Assembly: GCA_947458345.1 (NCBI GenBank)
Contig: CANHBU010000156.1
Location: 1-5,510, forward strand
DNA: 5,510 bases
DNA from: Comamonadaceae bacterium
GTDB lineage: Bacteria; Pseudomonadota; Gammaproteobacteria; Burkholderiales; Burkholderiaceae_C
Reading direction: 5' to 3'
Below are positions 1-5,510 of the stretch, piece after piece. How positions within the stretch are numbered: the first letter of the stretch is position 1; every line of letters starts with the position of its first letter. Below the pieces are notes generated by a model that was given only the letters and a program-made list of their open reading frames with translations, had not been told where the DNA came from and did not search any database. The position numbers were made by a program, and so were the translations under genes.

Positions 1-340
1 AGTCGAGCTCCTTGAGCGCGTCATACGGCGCCTTGATCAGGTGCGGCGCAATCACGAAGGGGCCCAGCGAGGACACGAGCAGGGTTTGCCCGTCGGCAGC
101 CGAGCGAACCACCTGACCGGTACCGATGGTGCCGGTAGCGCCAGCCTTGTTGTCGACCACGAAGCGCCCACCCAGTTTTTCCTGCAGCTTGGGCCCGAGC
201 GTGCGCGCGATCAGGTCGGTCGAGCCGCCCGGTGGGAAGGGCACGACCAGTGTCACCGCCCGGCTGGCGTCAGGCCAAGCTTGGGCCGAGCCCAGCGTCA
301 AGGCGGTGGCAAGCATGCACAGCCAGTGTTTGATTTTCAT
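1..340 (-). CDS. Bug/TctC-family tripartite tricarboxylate transporter substrate-binding protein (N-terminal part, 3' end outside window)
   Basis: The minus strand reads 113 codons without a stop and runs off the left edge, so about one third of a usual 320-residue protein is visible. It opens with a typical Sec signal peptide: MKIK, a hydrophobic stretch, then a likely cleavage after SAQA (residue 21). The mature start carries the family hallmark VTLVVPFPPGGSTDLIAR (residues 29-46), followed by VVDNKAGATGTIGTGQVV (61-78) and an ADGQTLL segment. Proteins of this family bind small carboxylates in the periplasm, usually for a TctAB-type membrane carrier. No TctA or TctB gene is visible, and many Bug genes are orphans. 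The ligand cannot be told from this part. Two in-frame ATGs lie six bases apart (346 and 340). The one at 340 is preferred because AGAGG lies 8 bases upstream of it but only 2 bases from the other. The gene is divergent from the barrel-protein gene at 586. Confidence 0.93.
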   Translation of the reverse strand, partial: MKIKHWLCMLATALTLGSAQAWPDASRAVTLVVPFPPGGSTDLIARTLGPKLQEKLGGRFVVDNKAGATGTIGTGQVVRSAADGQTLLVSSLGPFVIAPHLIKAPYDALKELD

Positions 341-585
341 GGTCATATCCTCTCGATCGTGTGCGGGCAAGGGGCTGGGCCCCAGAGGGCGCAAGGCTCT
401 CGGGCCAGATGGTGAGCAGCCGTGATCGTAATGCGGCAGCGCCGCCTGGCTCCTACTGGTTGATACCAATGCCGCGCCCTTGCCGCGGCCCACCCTGGGT
501 CATCTGCGCAGGACGGCGCTTGGTTACAGGATGCGGCAATGGCGCTACAGTAGGGCATGCAAGCATATCGATACAGGAGCGACTC
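341..585. promoter_or_regulatory. Divergent intergenic region between the Bug gene and the barrel-protein gene
   Basis: This 245-base gap must carry the promoters of both flanking genes, which point away from each other. No convincing -35/-10 pair is visible. On the plus strand TACAGT (546-551) is a 4/6 match to a -10 box but has only a weak partner. On the minus strand the complement of 424-429 reads TACGAT, also 4/6. Small inverted repeats occur: GGGGC-TGG-GCCCC (371-383, in the leader of the Bug gene), GCGGC-AGC-GCCGC (433-445) and TGGT-TGAT-ACCA (457-468). TGCCGCG occurs twice, 11 bases apart (470-476 and 481-487). Such short matches are expected by chance in GC-rich DNA. No regulator can be named. 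Confidence 0.35.
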
Positions 586-1362
586 ATGATCAGGTCTGTG
601 GCTCTGGGTTTTTTGGCGATTCTGAGCCTGGCGCCTGCCGCCTGGGCGGCCCAGCCCCTGATCACCGACGACACCGGCACGCAAGGGCGGGGCGGCCAGC
701 AACTGGAGTGGGCGCATGGCTCGCAGCGCGTGCTTCAGGGGCTCAATCGCAGCCGCAGCCTGACGGGCGCCTGGACCTACACCCTGGGCGCGAGCGAGCA
801 GGCCGACGTCTTTGCTACCGCCTCTTTTGTAGGCTTGCGGCCGCCAAGCGGCCCCTCGACTTCGGGTTGGAGCCACCTCACGCTGGGGGCCAAGTGGCGG
901 CTGTGGGAGCTCGAATCGAGCCAGACCAGCCTGGCCATCAAGCCCGAGTTGCTGCTGCCCGTCAGCGCGGCGCGCGAAGCCCGTGAGCTTGGCGTGGGCC
1001 GAAGCTCTTATGCGCTGACGCTGATCGCGACGCAGGAGCTGTCCTTTGGCGCTGTGCACCTGAACCTGCAATCCGGGCGTGACCGTTTCCGCGACGCCCA
1101 GGACAACGAGCGCAGCCTGCGTTATTCGGTCGCCGCCTTGTGGGACGTGGCCTCAGGCTGGCGTTTGGCCTTCGATCTGGGACAGCAGACGGTGCGCACT
1201 GCGCAGGGCGTGGAGGTGCGCGGGCGTTTTGTCGAGATCGGCACCATCTATTCGCCCAGCAAGTCCCAGGACTGGGCGCTGGGCCTGATCCGCAGCACGG
1301 ACAACGACAAGCCCGCGGCGGCCACCCGCACCCTGACCGGTGGCTGGACCTATCGTTTCTAA
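586..1362 (+). CDS. Secreted beta-barrel protein of the phenol-degradation MetA / 'transporter' type, 258 aa
   Basis: This predicts a 258-residue exported protein. Residues 1-21 form a signal peptide with a hydrophobic core and an AWA cleavage site before AQPL. The mature start, QPLITDDTGTQGRGGQQLEW (23-42), resembles the N-terminus of proteins usually annotated as putative MetA-pathway-of-phenol-degradation proteins. The rest is a run of alternating amphipathic strands (e.g. HLTLGAKWRLWEL 97-109, SLAIKPELLLPV 115-126, VEIGTIYSP 216-224), and it ends in WTYRF. A terminal aromatic residue is the classic signal for outer-membrane barrel insertion. The likely place is therefore the outer membrane, possibly as a channel for hydrophobic compounds; the substrate is unknown. 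The start at 586 is supported by AGGAG (575-579) six bases upstream and by the signal peptide. The reading frame is open back to 361, but those codons have no RBS and would bury the signal. No disruption is seen. Confidence 0.8.
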   Translation: MIRSVALGFLAILSLAPAAWAAQPLITDDTGTQGRGGQQLEWAHGSQRVLQGLNRSRSLTGAWTYTLGASEQADVFATASFVGLRPPSGPSTSGWSHLTLGAKWRLWELESSQTSLAIKPELLLPVSAAREARELGVGRSSYALTLIATQELSFGAVHLNLQSGRDRFRDAQDNERSLRYSVAALWDVASGWRLAFDLGQQTVRTAQGVEVRGRFVEIGTIYSPSKSQDWALGLIRSTDNDKPAAATRTLTGGWTYRF

Positions 1363-1366
1363 GGCG

Positions 1367-1414
1367 CCCGCTCAGCCGCCCGCTGAGCTGTCAGCTGAGC
1401 CGTCAGCTGAGCTC
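1367..1414 (+). repeat. Four tandem 12-base units forming two consecutive stem-loops; possible terminator region
   Basis: Starting four bases after the stop codon at 1362 are four 12-base units in register: cccgctcagccg, cccgctgagctg, tcagctgagccg and tcagctgagctc. Units 1/2 and units 3/4 match at 10 of 12 positions, and the middle pair at 9 of 12. The first half folds as GCTCAGC (1370-1376), loop of 5, GCTGAGC (1382-1388). The second half folds as TCAGCTGA (1391-1398), loop GCCG, TCAGCTGA (1403-1410). No T-run follows, so a classical intrinsic terminator is not shown. A 3'-end-protecting structure or a Rho-assisted stop is possible. Confidence 0.6.
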
Positions 1415-1446
1415 GCCCAGCCGGCAGCAGCCCGCCCGGGTGGCCC

Positions 1447-1460
1447 GGCGCCGAGGCGCC
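1447..1460 (+). other. Short GC stem-loop in the leader of the MFS gene
   Basis: GGCGC (1447-1451), loop CGAG, GCGCC (1456-1460) is a perfect 5-base stem about 20 bases upstream of the possible TTG start at 1480. It is the third stem-loop in a 129-base gap. It could influence translation start of the transporter, but a stem this short is common in DNA of this composition. Confidence 0.25.
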
Positions 1461-1491
1461 AGCCCGCAGGTGCGCGGCCTTGATACCGTCG

Positions 1492-2697
1492 ATGTCGGCC
1501 CCTGACCCCAATCGCCCCATGCTGGTTTTTTTGCTCATGGCGCAAATGGCGCTGGGACTGCTGGCCATGACGGTGTGCATTCCCTCCATGCAGGACTGGC
1601 CGGAGCAGTTGGGCGCCAGCCAGGCCCAGGTTCAGCTGACCTTTAGCGGCTATGTGGCCGCCTTTGGTCTGGCGCAGCTGGTCTATGGCCCCCTGGCCGA
1701 CCGACTTGGGCGCAAGCCGGTTTTGCTCGCCGGTCTCATGCTCGCTGCTCTGGGCAGCGCGCTGGCGCTGATCGCACAAGGCCTGAGCCTGTTGCTGCTG
1801 GCGCGGGTGTTGCAGGGCGCGGGCAGTGCGGTGGGCATGGTGGTCGGCAGGGCTCTGGTGCAAGACCTCTTTGCCGGCCCGCAGCGCACCCGCATGATGG
1901 CCTATGTCGGCATGACCATGGGCGTGTGCCCGCCTCTGGCAGCCCTGGTCGGCGGGCGCTTGCACGTGACTTGGGGCTGGCAGAGCAACTTCTTGCTGCT
2001 GCTGGTGTTGTTTGTGCTGCTGCTGTGCTTGAGTTGGCGCTACTTGCCAGACCTTCGTCCGCAAGCGGCCACTGCGCTGCCTTGGTGGCGTCAAGCGGCC
2101 TCGTCTTACACCCAATTGGTGGGCCAGCGCGTTTTCTTGATTTATGCGCTGATCCTGGCGCTATCGTCGGCAACCGCGCACACTTACTTCGCAGGCGCTC
2201 CGGTCGTGCTCAAAGCCTATGGTGTCGGGCCCGAGTCGATCGGCTGGTTCATCATGGCGGTGCCCTTGCCCTACATCTTGGGCAATGCCCTGACCAGCCG
2301 AATCATCCACCGCTATGGTGACCGGCGCCTGATGTTTTGGGGCCAAGTTGTCACCGTTGGCAGCCTCTTGCTCATGCTGGTTCTGGCCCTGGCGGGGGTG
2401 CGCTCTGTGCTGGCTTTGGTGCTGCCGCTGGCCCTCATGGGTTTTGGCCACGGCCTGCTGGTGCCCCCCACCCTTTCGGGCGCGGTTGGCTCGGTGCCCG
2501 CCCTGGCCGGTACGGCCGCCGCCTTTGCGGGGGCCTTGCAGCAACTGTTCGGCGCCCTCGGCAGCTATCTGGTTGGCCTGCTCGAGCACGAGAGCAATGT
2601 GCCCTTGGCCATGCTCCTGCTGAGCATGGCCCTGTGCGCCTGGCTTGCCCATGCCGGCCTCAAGCGCAGCGGCGCCTGGCGCTCAGGCGCCGCTTGA
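1492..2697 (+). CDS. MFS transporter, Bcr/CflA drug-resistance subfamily (DHA1), 401 aa
   Basis: This encodes an inner-membrane drug/proton antiporter of the major facilitator superfamily. The hydrophobicity pattern fits twelve helices: six at roughly 9-30, 44-66, 76-98, 99-122, 134-158 and 163-182, a loop at 183-210, and six more from 211 to 388. Motif A is [12 protein letters not shown] (66-77). [21 protein letters not shown] (105-125) fits the motif B helix, and [12 protein letters not shown] (144-155) resembles the Bcr-type motif C. The length matches the Bcr family (about 400). Substrates cannot be predicted; members export chloramphenicol, bicyclomycin or sulfonamides, or endogenous metabolites. 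The start is uncertain. ATG at 1492 has no clear RBS, whereas an in-frame TTG at 1480 has AGG nine bases upstream and would add four residues (405 aa). The barrel gene upstream could be co-transcribed, but the structured 129-base gap argues against tight coupling. Confidence 0.9.
   Translation: MSAPDPNRPMLVFLLMAQMALGLLAMTVCIPSMQDWPEQLGASQAQVQLTFSGYVAAFGLAQLVYGPLADRLGRKPVLLAGLMLAALGSALALIAQGLSLLLLARVLQGAGSAVGMVVGRALVQDLFAGPQRTRMMAYVGMTMGVCPPLAALVGGRLHVTWGWQSNFLLLLVLFVLLLCLSWRYLPDLRPQAATALPWWRQAASSYTQLVGQRVFLIYALILALSSATAHTYFAGAPVVLKAYGVGPESIGWFIMAVPLPYILGNALTSRIIHRYGDRRLMFWGQVVTVGSLLLMLVLALAGVRSVLALVLPLALMGFGHGLLVPPTLSGAVGSVPALAGTAAAFAGALQQLFGALGSYLVGLLEHESNVPLAMLLLSMALCAWLAHAGLKRSGAWRSGAA
2668..2694 (+). 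terminator. Perfect 11-base inverted repeat at the 3' end of the MFS gene (candidate terminator or operator)
   Basis: AGCGGCGCCTG (2668-2678), loop GCGCT, CAGGCGCCGCT (2684-2694) pairs completely and ends on the base just before the TGA stop codon (2695-2697). The stem therefore lies within the last coding codons. A second small stem, TGAGG-CGG-CCTCA (2695-2707), follows directly. No T-run is present, so intrinsic termination is doubtful. The right arm also covers the place where the -35 element of the ychF promoter (-10 at 2709-2714) would be, so a protein-binding site is an alternative reading. Confidence 0.45.
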
Positions 2698-2708
2698 GGC
2701 GGCCTCAT

Positions 2709-2714
2709 TACAAT
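2709..2714 (+). promoter_or_regulatory. Candidate -10 box (TACAAT) for ychF
   Basis: TACAAT matches the sigma-70 -10 consensus at 5 of 6 positions and is the most AT-rich spot in the 103 bases between the transporter and ychF. Transcription would start near 2720, giving a leader of about 80 bases. The -35 position at 17-base spacing (2686-2691) is GGCGCC, which is not a match; TTGAGG (2694-2699) is too close. Either the promoter depends on an activator or the box is fortuitous. Confidence 0.4.
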
Positions 2715-2800
2715 TTACGGCTTTACCCTGGCCAGATCCGAGCGCAGTGCCTCTCGCACCAGCCGGCCGACTGGGACGACAAGCCTGCCAAGGAACTTTC

Positions 2801-3895
2801 ATGAGCCTCAAATGCGGCATCGTGGGCCTGCCCAATGTGGGCAAGTCCACCCTCTTCAATGCCCTGACCAAAGCCGGCATCGCGGCCGAGAACTATCCGT
2901 TTTGCACGATCGAGCCCAACACCGGCGTGGTGGAGGTGCCCGACCCGCGCCTGGGCCAGCTCTCTGAGATCGTCAAGCCCGAGCGGGTGGTGCCGGCCAT
3001 CGTCGAGTTTGTGGACATCGCCGGCCTGGTGGCCGGAGCGAGCCAGGGCGAAGGCCTGGGCAATCAATTTCTCGCGCACATTCGCGAAACCGACGCCATC
3101 GTCAACGTGGTGCGCTGCTTCGAAGACGAGAACGTGATCCATGTGGCCGGCAAGGTCGACCCGATTGCCGACATCGAGGTGATCCAGACCGAGCTGTGCC
3201 TGGCCGACCTCAGCACGGTCGACAAGAGCTTGCAGCGCTACACCAAAGCCGCCAAGAGCGGTAACGACAAGGAAGCGGCCAAGCTCGTGGCGGTCTTGAC
3301 CCGGGTGCAGGCGGTGCTCGATCAAGGCAAGCCGGCGCGCACGCTCGACCTGTCGGACGAAGAGAGCGCTCTGCTCAAACCGCTGTGCCTGATCACAGCC
3401 AAGCGCGCGATGTTTGTCGGCAATGTCAGCGAGGACGGCTTCGAGAACAACCCCTTCCTGGACCGGCTCAAGGACTACGCCGCCTCTCAGAACGCGCCGG
3501 TGGTGGCGATCTGCGCCAAGATGGAAGCCGACATGGCTGACATGAGCGACGAGGACAAGGAGCTCTTCCTGGCCGAGATGGGTCAGAGCGAACCGGGCCT
3601 GAACCGTCTGATCCGCGCCGCCTTCAAACTGCTGGGCCTGCAGACTTACTTTACCGCCGGCGTCAAGGAAGTGCGTGCCTGGACCATACACATCGGCGAT
3701 ACCGCACCGCAGGCCGCTGGCGTGATCCACGGTGACTTCGAGCGCGGCTTTATTCGGGCCCAGACGATTGCCTTTGACGACTACGTCGCCCTCAAGGGCG
3801 AGCAGGGCGCCAAGGACGCGGGCAAGATGCGCAGCGAAGGCAAGGAATACATCGTCAAAGATGGCGATGTGATGAACTTCTTGTTTAACGTCTGA
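2801..3895 (+). CDS. ychF: Redox-regulated ATPase YchF (Obg-family P-loop NTPase), 364 aa
   Basis: This encodes the universally conserved cytoplasmic ATPase that associates with ribosomes and is linked to oxidative-stress control and translation. The length fits E. coli YchF (363 aa). The G1/Walker A loop is GLPNVGKST (9-17), the region around [12 protein letters not shown] (31-42) holds the switch I threonine, and G3 is DIAGLV (72-77), with leucine where classical GTPases have glutamine. At G4 the usual NKxD is replaced by NVSE (208-211), the signature behind YchF's preference for ATP over GTP. A helical insert lies near 110-200, and the C-terminal TGS domain begins around [15 protein letters not shown] (282-296) and contains [12 protein letters not shown] (310-321). 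The start is supported by AAGGA (2790-2794) six bases upstream. The frame is open further upstream to 2645, but that stretch is non-homologous and overlaps the transporter gene. Nothing is missing or broken. Confidence 0.98.
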   Translation: MSLKCGIVGLPNVGKSTLFNALTKAGIAAENYPFCTIEPNTGVVEVPDPRLGQLSEIVKPERVVPAIVEFVDIAGLVAGASQGEGLGNQFLAHIRETDAIVNVVRCFEDENVIHVAGKVDPIADIEVIQTELCLADLSTVDKSLQRYTKAAKSGNDKEAAKLVAVLTRVQAVLDQGKPARTLDLSDEESALLKPLCLITAKRAMFVGNVSEDGFENNPFLDRLKDYAASQNAPVVAICAKMEADMADMSDEDKELFLAEMGQSEPGLNRLIRAAFKLLGLQTYFTAGVKEVRAWTIHIGDTAPQAAGVIHGDFERGFIRAQTIAFDDYVALKGEQGAKDAGKMRSEGKEYIVKDGDVMNFLFNV

Positions 3896-3915
3896 GCTGC
3901 TTACCAGATCAATTT

Positions 3916-3920
3916 GAGGA
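3916..3920 (+). promoter_or_regulatory. Ribosome binding site supporting the TTG start at 3928
   Basis: GAGGA lies seven bases before TTG (3928-3930). No ATG or GTG in the frame lies near it, and the next in-frame ATG is at codon 32, inside the conserved domain. This site is therefore the main reason to accept the rare start codon. Confidence 0.7.
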
Positions 3921-3927
3921 CTCAGCA

Positions 3928-4680
3928 TTGACCACCACCCACGACAGCCTCGGATGGCGCCAAAAGTTTGGCGTGCTCATTCCGTCGACCAATACCAGCG
4001 TGCAGCCCGAGTTTGATGCGATGAGTCCGCCGGGGGTGACCAATCACACCAGCCGCATTCGCATTCCCAATATCGCGCTCAACAACGACGAAGACTTCAA
4101 CCGGCTCATTGCCCTGATCGAGGCCGCGCAAGACGAAGCGGTCGAGTCCATCCTGTCCTGCGAGCCCGACCGCTTGGTGCTGGGCATTTCGGCCGAGACC
4201 TTCTGGGACGGGCTGCAGGCCAGCCGCGCTTTGCGCGCCAAGCTTGAAGCCACGACCGGCCTGCCGGTGTCCATGGGATCGGACGCCTGCAGCGCTGCCT
4301 TCGAGGCCATGGGCGTACGCAAGATCGCGGTGATCACGCCTTACCAGCCCGTGGGCGACAAGAACGTCGCGCGGTTCTTTGAGGAGTCGGGCTACCAGGT
4401 CAAGCGCATCAAAGGCTTGCGCTGCGCCAGCCCAGTGCTCATCGCCCACACCAGCGAGCGCGAGTTGATGGACAGCCTGCGCGAGCTCGACGGCGACGAT
4501 ATCGATGCGCTGGTGCAGGTCGGCACCAACCTGGCGATGGCCCGGTTGGCCGCGCAGGCCGAAGTCTGGTTTGCCAAGCCGGTCATTGCCATCAACACCG
4601 CCATTTATTGGCATGCGCTGCGCGACTCGGGCATCACCGACAAGGTCGCTGGCTTCGGCAGCTTGCTTGAGACCTACTGA
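3928..4680 (+). CDS. Asp/Glu racemase / arylmalonate decarboxylase-like (Amdase, maleate isomerase superfamily) protein, 250 aa
   Basis: The protein has the two-lobed fold pattern of the Amdase/maleate isomerase group. KFGVLIPSTNTSVQPEFD (13-30) matches the N-terminal substrate-carboxylate loop (GxxxPSxNT), PDRLVLGISAETFWDG (80-95) the first active-site strand, GLPVSMGSDACSAAFEAMGVRKIAVITPYQP (111-141) the central hinge region, and DALVQVGTNLAMARL (193-207) the second active-site strand. Characterised relatives isomerise maleate, racemise Asp/Glu or decarboxylate arylmalonates, using one or two cysteines on those two strands. Here neither strand has one: G86-I87-S88 occupies the first and V198 the second (AMDase C188 equivalent). 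The only cysteines are C78, C121 and C166. The fold is confident, the reaction is not. Acidic residues such as E90 are possible catalysts, but this is a guess. Start is TTG with a good RBS. The 32-base spacing from ychF, without an obvious terminator, suggests co-transcription. Confidence 0.85.
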   Translation: MTTTHDSLGWRQKFGVLIPSTNTSVQPEFDAMSPPGVTNHTSRIRIPNIALNNDEDFNRLIALIEAAQDEAVESILSCEPDRLVLGISAETFWDGLQASRALRAKLEATTGLPVSMGSDACSAAFEAMGVRKIAVITPYQPVGDKNVARFFEESGYQVKRIKGLRCASPVLIAHTSERELMDSLRELDGDDIDALVQVGTNLAMARLAAQAEVWFAKPVIAINTAIYWHALRDSGITDKVAGFGSLLETY

Positions 4681-4756
4681 GAAAAGTCGGTGTAGTTCGG
4701 GTGTTGCGTCCGTTGCCGTGACAGGGCGCGCGCAGACTCAAACGCCTTGTCATTGC

Positions 4757-4781
4757 CAGGCACGAAGCGATCGAGTGCCTG
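4757..4781. terminator. Stem-loop between convergent genes (weak bidirectional terminator candidate)
   Basis: CAGGCAC (4757-4763), an 11-base loop containing CGATCG, and GTGCCTG (4775-4781) form a perfect 7-base stem in the gap between the Amdase-like gene and yqaA, which face each other. A shared terminator is expected here. No T-run is found on either side, so intrinsic termination is not proven. The remainder of 4681-4810 shows no gene or repeat. Confidence 0.35.
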
Positions 4782-4810
4782 CTCTGATGCGCTGGCCCCG
4801 CTCACCGGTC

Positions 4811-5296
4811 TTAACTGAGCGAGAGGCCACCGGGAAACACCCACAGCAGCGCGGCGGTCATCGTCACATAACGCGCGAACTTGCCGATGGCCATGTACAG
4901 CAGGCAGGGCCAAAACGGCAGGCGCAGCCAGCCAGCGACCGCGCACAGCGGATCGCCCACGGCCGGTAGCCAGGCCAGCAGACAGGCCTTGGGGCCGAGC
5001 TTTTCGAGCCAGCTCAGGGCGCGCCCGTGGGTGCGCGAGCCCCGGTATTTGTCGGCCACCTGATGCGCGCCATAGCCCATTGCCCAGTCGACCGCGCCGC
5101 CCAGGGTGTTGCCCACCGTGGCCACAGCGATGGTGGGCCAAAACAGGTCGGGCCGCAGCTTGATCAGGCCAAAGACTGCGGGCTCCGAGCCCATCGGCAG
5201 CAGCGTGGCCGAGATAAACGAGACCACGAATACCGTGCTCAGGCCGTATTCGGGCAAGGCCAGCAGTTGCAGCAACTCGTTGAGGGTCTCGTTCAT
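4811..5296 (-). CDS. yqaA: YqaA family inner-membrane protein (small DedA/VTT-like), 161 aa
   Basis: The protein lines up along its length with E. coli YqaA (142 aa). Shared blocks are [12 protein letters not shown] (27-38), TVGNTLGG (60-67) and [24 protein letters not shown] (106-129), followed by [13 protein letters not shown] (137-149). Hydrophobic segments at roughly 16-35, 53-75, 103-123 and 128-152 place it in the inner membrane. The family is distantly related to DedA proteins, several of which are proposed lipid flippases or act in envelope homeostasis and drug tolerance; YqaA's own role is unknown. It is slightly longer than the E. coli protein, mainly at the N-terminus and in a basic loop (82-100). 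ATG at 5296 has only a weak GGGTT upstream on the minus strand. The gene is convergent with the Amdase-like gene and divergent from dusB, so it is probably transcribed alone. Confidence 0.93.
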   Translation of the reverse strand: MNETLNELLQLLALPEYGLSTVFVVSFISATLLPMGSEPAVFGLIKLRPDLFWPTIAVATVGNTLGGAVDWAMGYGAHQVADKYRGSRTHGRALSWLEKLGPKACLLAWLPAVGDPLCAVAGWLRLPFWPCLLYMAIGKFARYVTMTAALLWVFPGGLSLS

Positions 5297-5341
5297 AACC
5301 CAATCATTGTGCCCGCACGCCGCGATGCGGCCCGAGCACCC

Positions 5342-5368
5342 CCTGCTGAAATTTCAGGCAGGTAGAAT
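5342..5368 (+). promoter_or_regulatory. dusB promoter candidate: palindrome directly followed by TAGAAT
   Basis: TAGAAT (5363-5368) matches the -10 consensus at 5 of 6 positions, which puts a transcription start near 5375 and a leader of about 30 bases before dusB. Immediately upstream is the imperfect palindrome CCTGC-TGAAATTTCA-g-GCAGG (5342-5362), whose core CTGAAATTTCAG (5346-5357) is perfectly symmetric. It fills the spacer and -35 positions, where no TTGACA-like hexamer exists. This is the layout of an operator or activator site. The palindrome also lies between two divergent genes and could affect yqaA. Confidence 0.5.
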
Positions 5369-5405
5369 CCGCTTCCCCCCGCCCCAGCCCGACCGTCTCT
5401 TGCCC

Positions 5406-5510
5406 ATGCACATCGGCCCCTACGCCCTGGCCAATCGCGTTTTCGCCGCCCCTATGGCGGGCGTGACCGATCGGCCCTTTCGCCGCCTGTGCAAGGCCCT
5501 GGGCGCCGGC
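5406..5510 (+). CDS. dusB: tRNA-dihydrouridine synthase B (N-terminal 35 codons, 3' end outside window)
   Basis: The 35 visible residues begin [19 protein letters not shown] and continue [16 protein letters not shown]. They match the start of E. coli DusB ([26 protein letters not shown]...). This region is the first beta-strand of the FMN-binding TIM barrel, with the [13 protein letters not shown] flavin-contacting loop at 14-26. The enzyme reduces uridine to dihydrouridine in tRNA using FMN and NADPH. The catalytic cysteine and RNA-binding domain lie beyond the window. ATG at 5406 is chosen because it reproduces the conserved N-terminus; a TTG two codons upstream (5400) is possible. No Shine-Dalgarno sequence is visible, and the leader is very rich in C. 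Confidence 0.93.
   Translation, partial: MHIGPYALANRVFAAPMAGVTDRPFRRLCKALGAG

Noticed and set aside
341..585. Possible LysR-type or other operator, or a small RNA, in the divergent gap
   Set aside because: Only short GC-rich inverted repeats of 4-5 bases are seen, no T-N11-A site with symmetric arms, and no promoter plus terminator pair.
343..1071. Antisense open frame of 242 codons over the barrel-protein gene and its promoter region
   Set aside because: Low-complexity R/Q/A/G-rich translation with no recognisable motif. The sense gene has an RBS, signal peptide and barrel end signal.
1372..2115. Antisense open frame of 247 codons over the MFS gene
   Set aside because: The Q/H/A-rich translation is a shadow of leucine-rich transmembrane codons (CTG/CAG) on the other strand.
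3892..3925. CTGAG (3892-3896) and CTCAG (3921-3925) as a terminator or RBS-masking hairpin between ychF and the next gene
   Set aside because: Only five pairs closing a 24-base loop, with no T-run; too weak to support.
2723..3928. Antisense open frame of 401 codons covering all of ychF
   Set aside because: It mirrors the codon bias of ychF on the opposite strand, a usual artefact in GC-rich genes. Its translation is rich in H, G, L and A with no domain, and ychF itself is certain.
3922..4614. Antisense open frame of 230 codons over the Amdase-like gene
   Set aside because: No domain or RBS. The sense frame shows a full-length conserved fold.
4674..5303. Minus-strand open frame of 209 codons overlapping yqaA in another frame
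   Set aside because: It is longer than yqaA but starts at TTG and has R/A/G/Q-rich low-complexity content, whereas the yqaA frame matches a known family along its whole length.
1..5510. tRNA, rRNA, CRISPR, insertion sequence, prophage or toxin-antitoxin content
   Set aside because: No cloverleaf, repeat-spacer pattern, transposase, terminal inverted repeats or small paired genes were found. All long gene frames are accounted for by known families.

Overview
The base composition (high GC throughout, strong G/C preference at third codon positions) and the gene content point to a betaproteobacterium, most likely of the order Burkholderiales. The main clues are a Bug-type (TctC-like) periplasmic solute-binding protein, a family greatly expanded in Bordetella, Cupriavidus and Comamonadaceae, an Amdase-fold protein typical of the same lineages, and -10 boxes of the form TACAAT/TAGAAT followed by a GC-rich start region. 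The genus cannot be fixed from this window.

Layout. Positions 1-340 (minus strand) hold the first 113 codons of a Bug-family solute-binding protein, whose 3' end lies outside the window. A 245-base divergent gap (341-585) separates it from a plus-strand gene for a secreted, probably outer-membrane beta-barrel protein of the phenol-degradation 'MetA' type (586-1362). A GC-rich gap with four tandem 12-base units and several stem-loops (1363-1491) precedes a Bcr/CflA-type major facilitator drug-efflux transporter (1492-2697). A perfect 11-base inverted repeat runs up to the first base of its stop codon. The P-loop ATPase gene ychF (2801-3895) follows, and 32 bases later an Asp/Glu racemase / arylmalonate decarboxylase-like gene with a TTG start (3928-4680). 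A convergent gap of 130 bases with one stem-loop leads to yqaA on the minus strand (4811-5296, small DedA-like membrane protein). A 109-base divergent region with a palindrome and a TAGAAT box then leads to the first 35 codons of dusB (5406 onward, tRNA-dihydrouridine synthase B).

How the genes relate. The window is mostly ordinary chromosomal backbone: ychF and dusB are conserved translation-linked genes, and the transport and membrane genes around them are common accessory companions. The only likely co-transcribed pair is ychF plus the Amdase-like gene. No RNA gene, insertion sequence, CRISPR array, phage gene or new multi-gene system was seen. The points most worth a second look are the Amdase-like protein, which seems to lack both cysteines used by its characterised relatives, and the palindromes that sit where the -35 elements of the ychF and dusB promoters should be.
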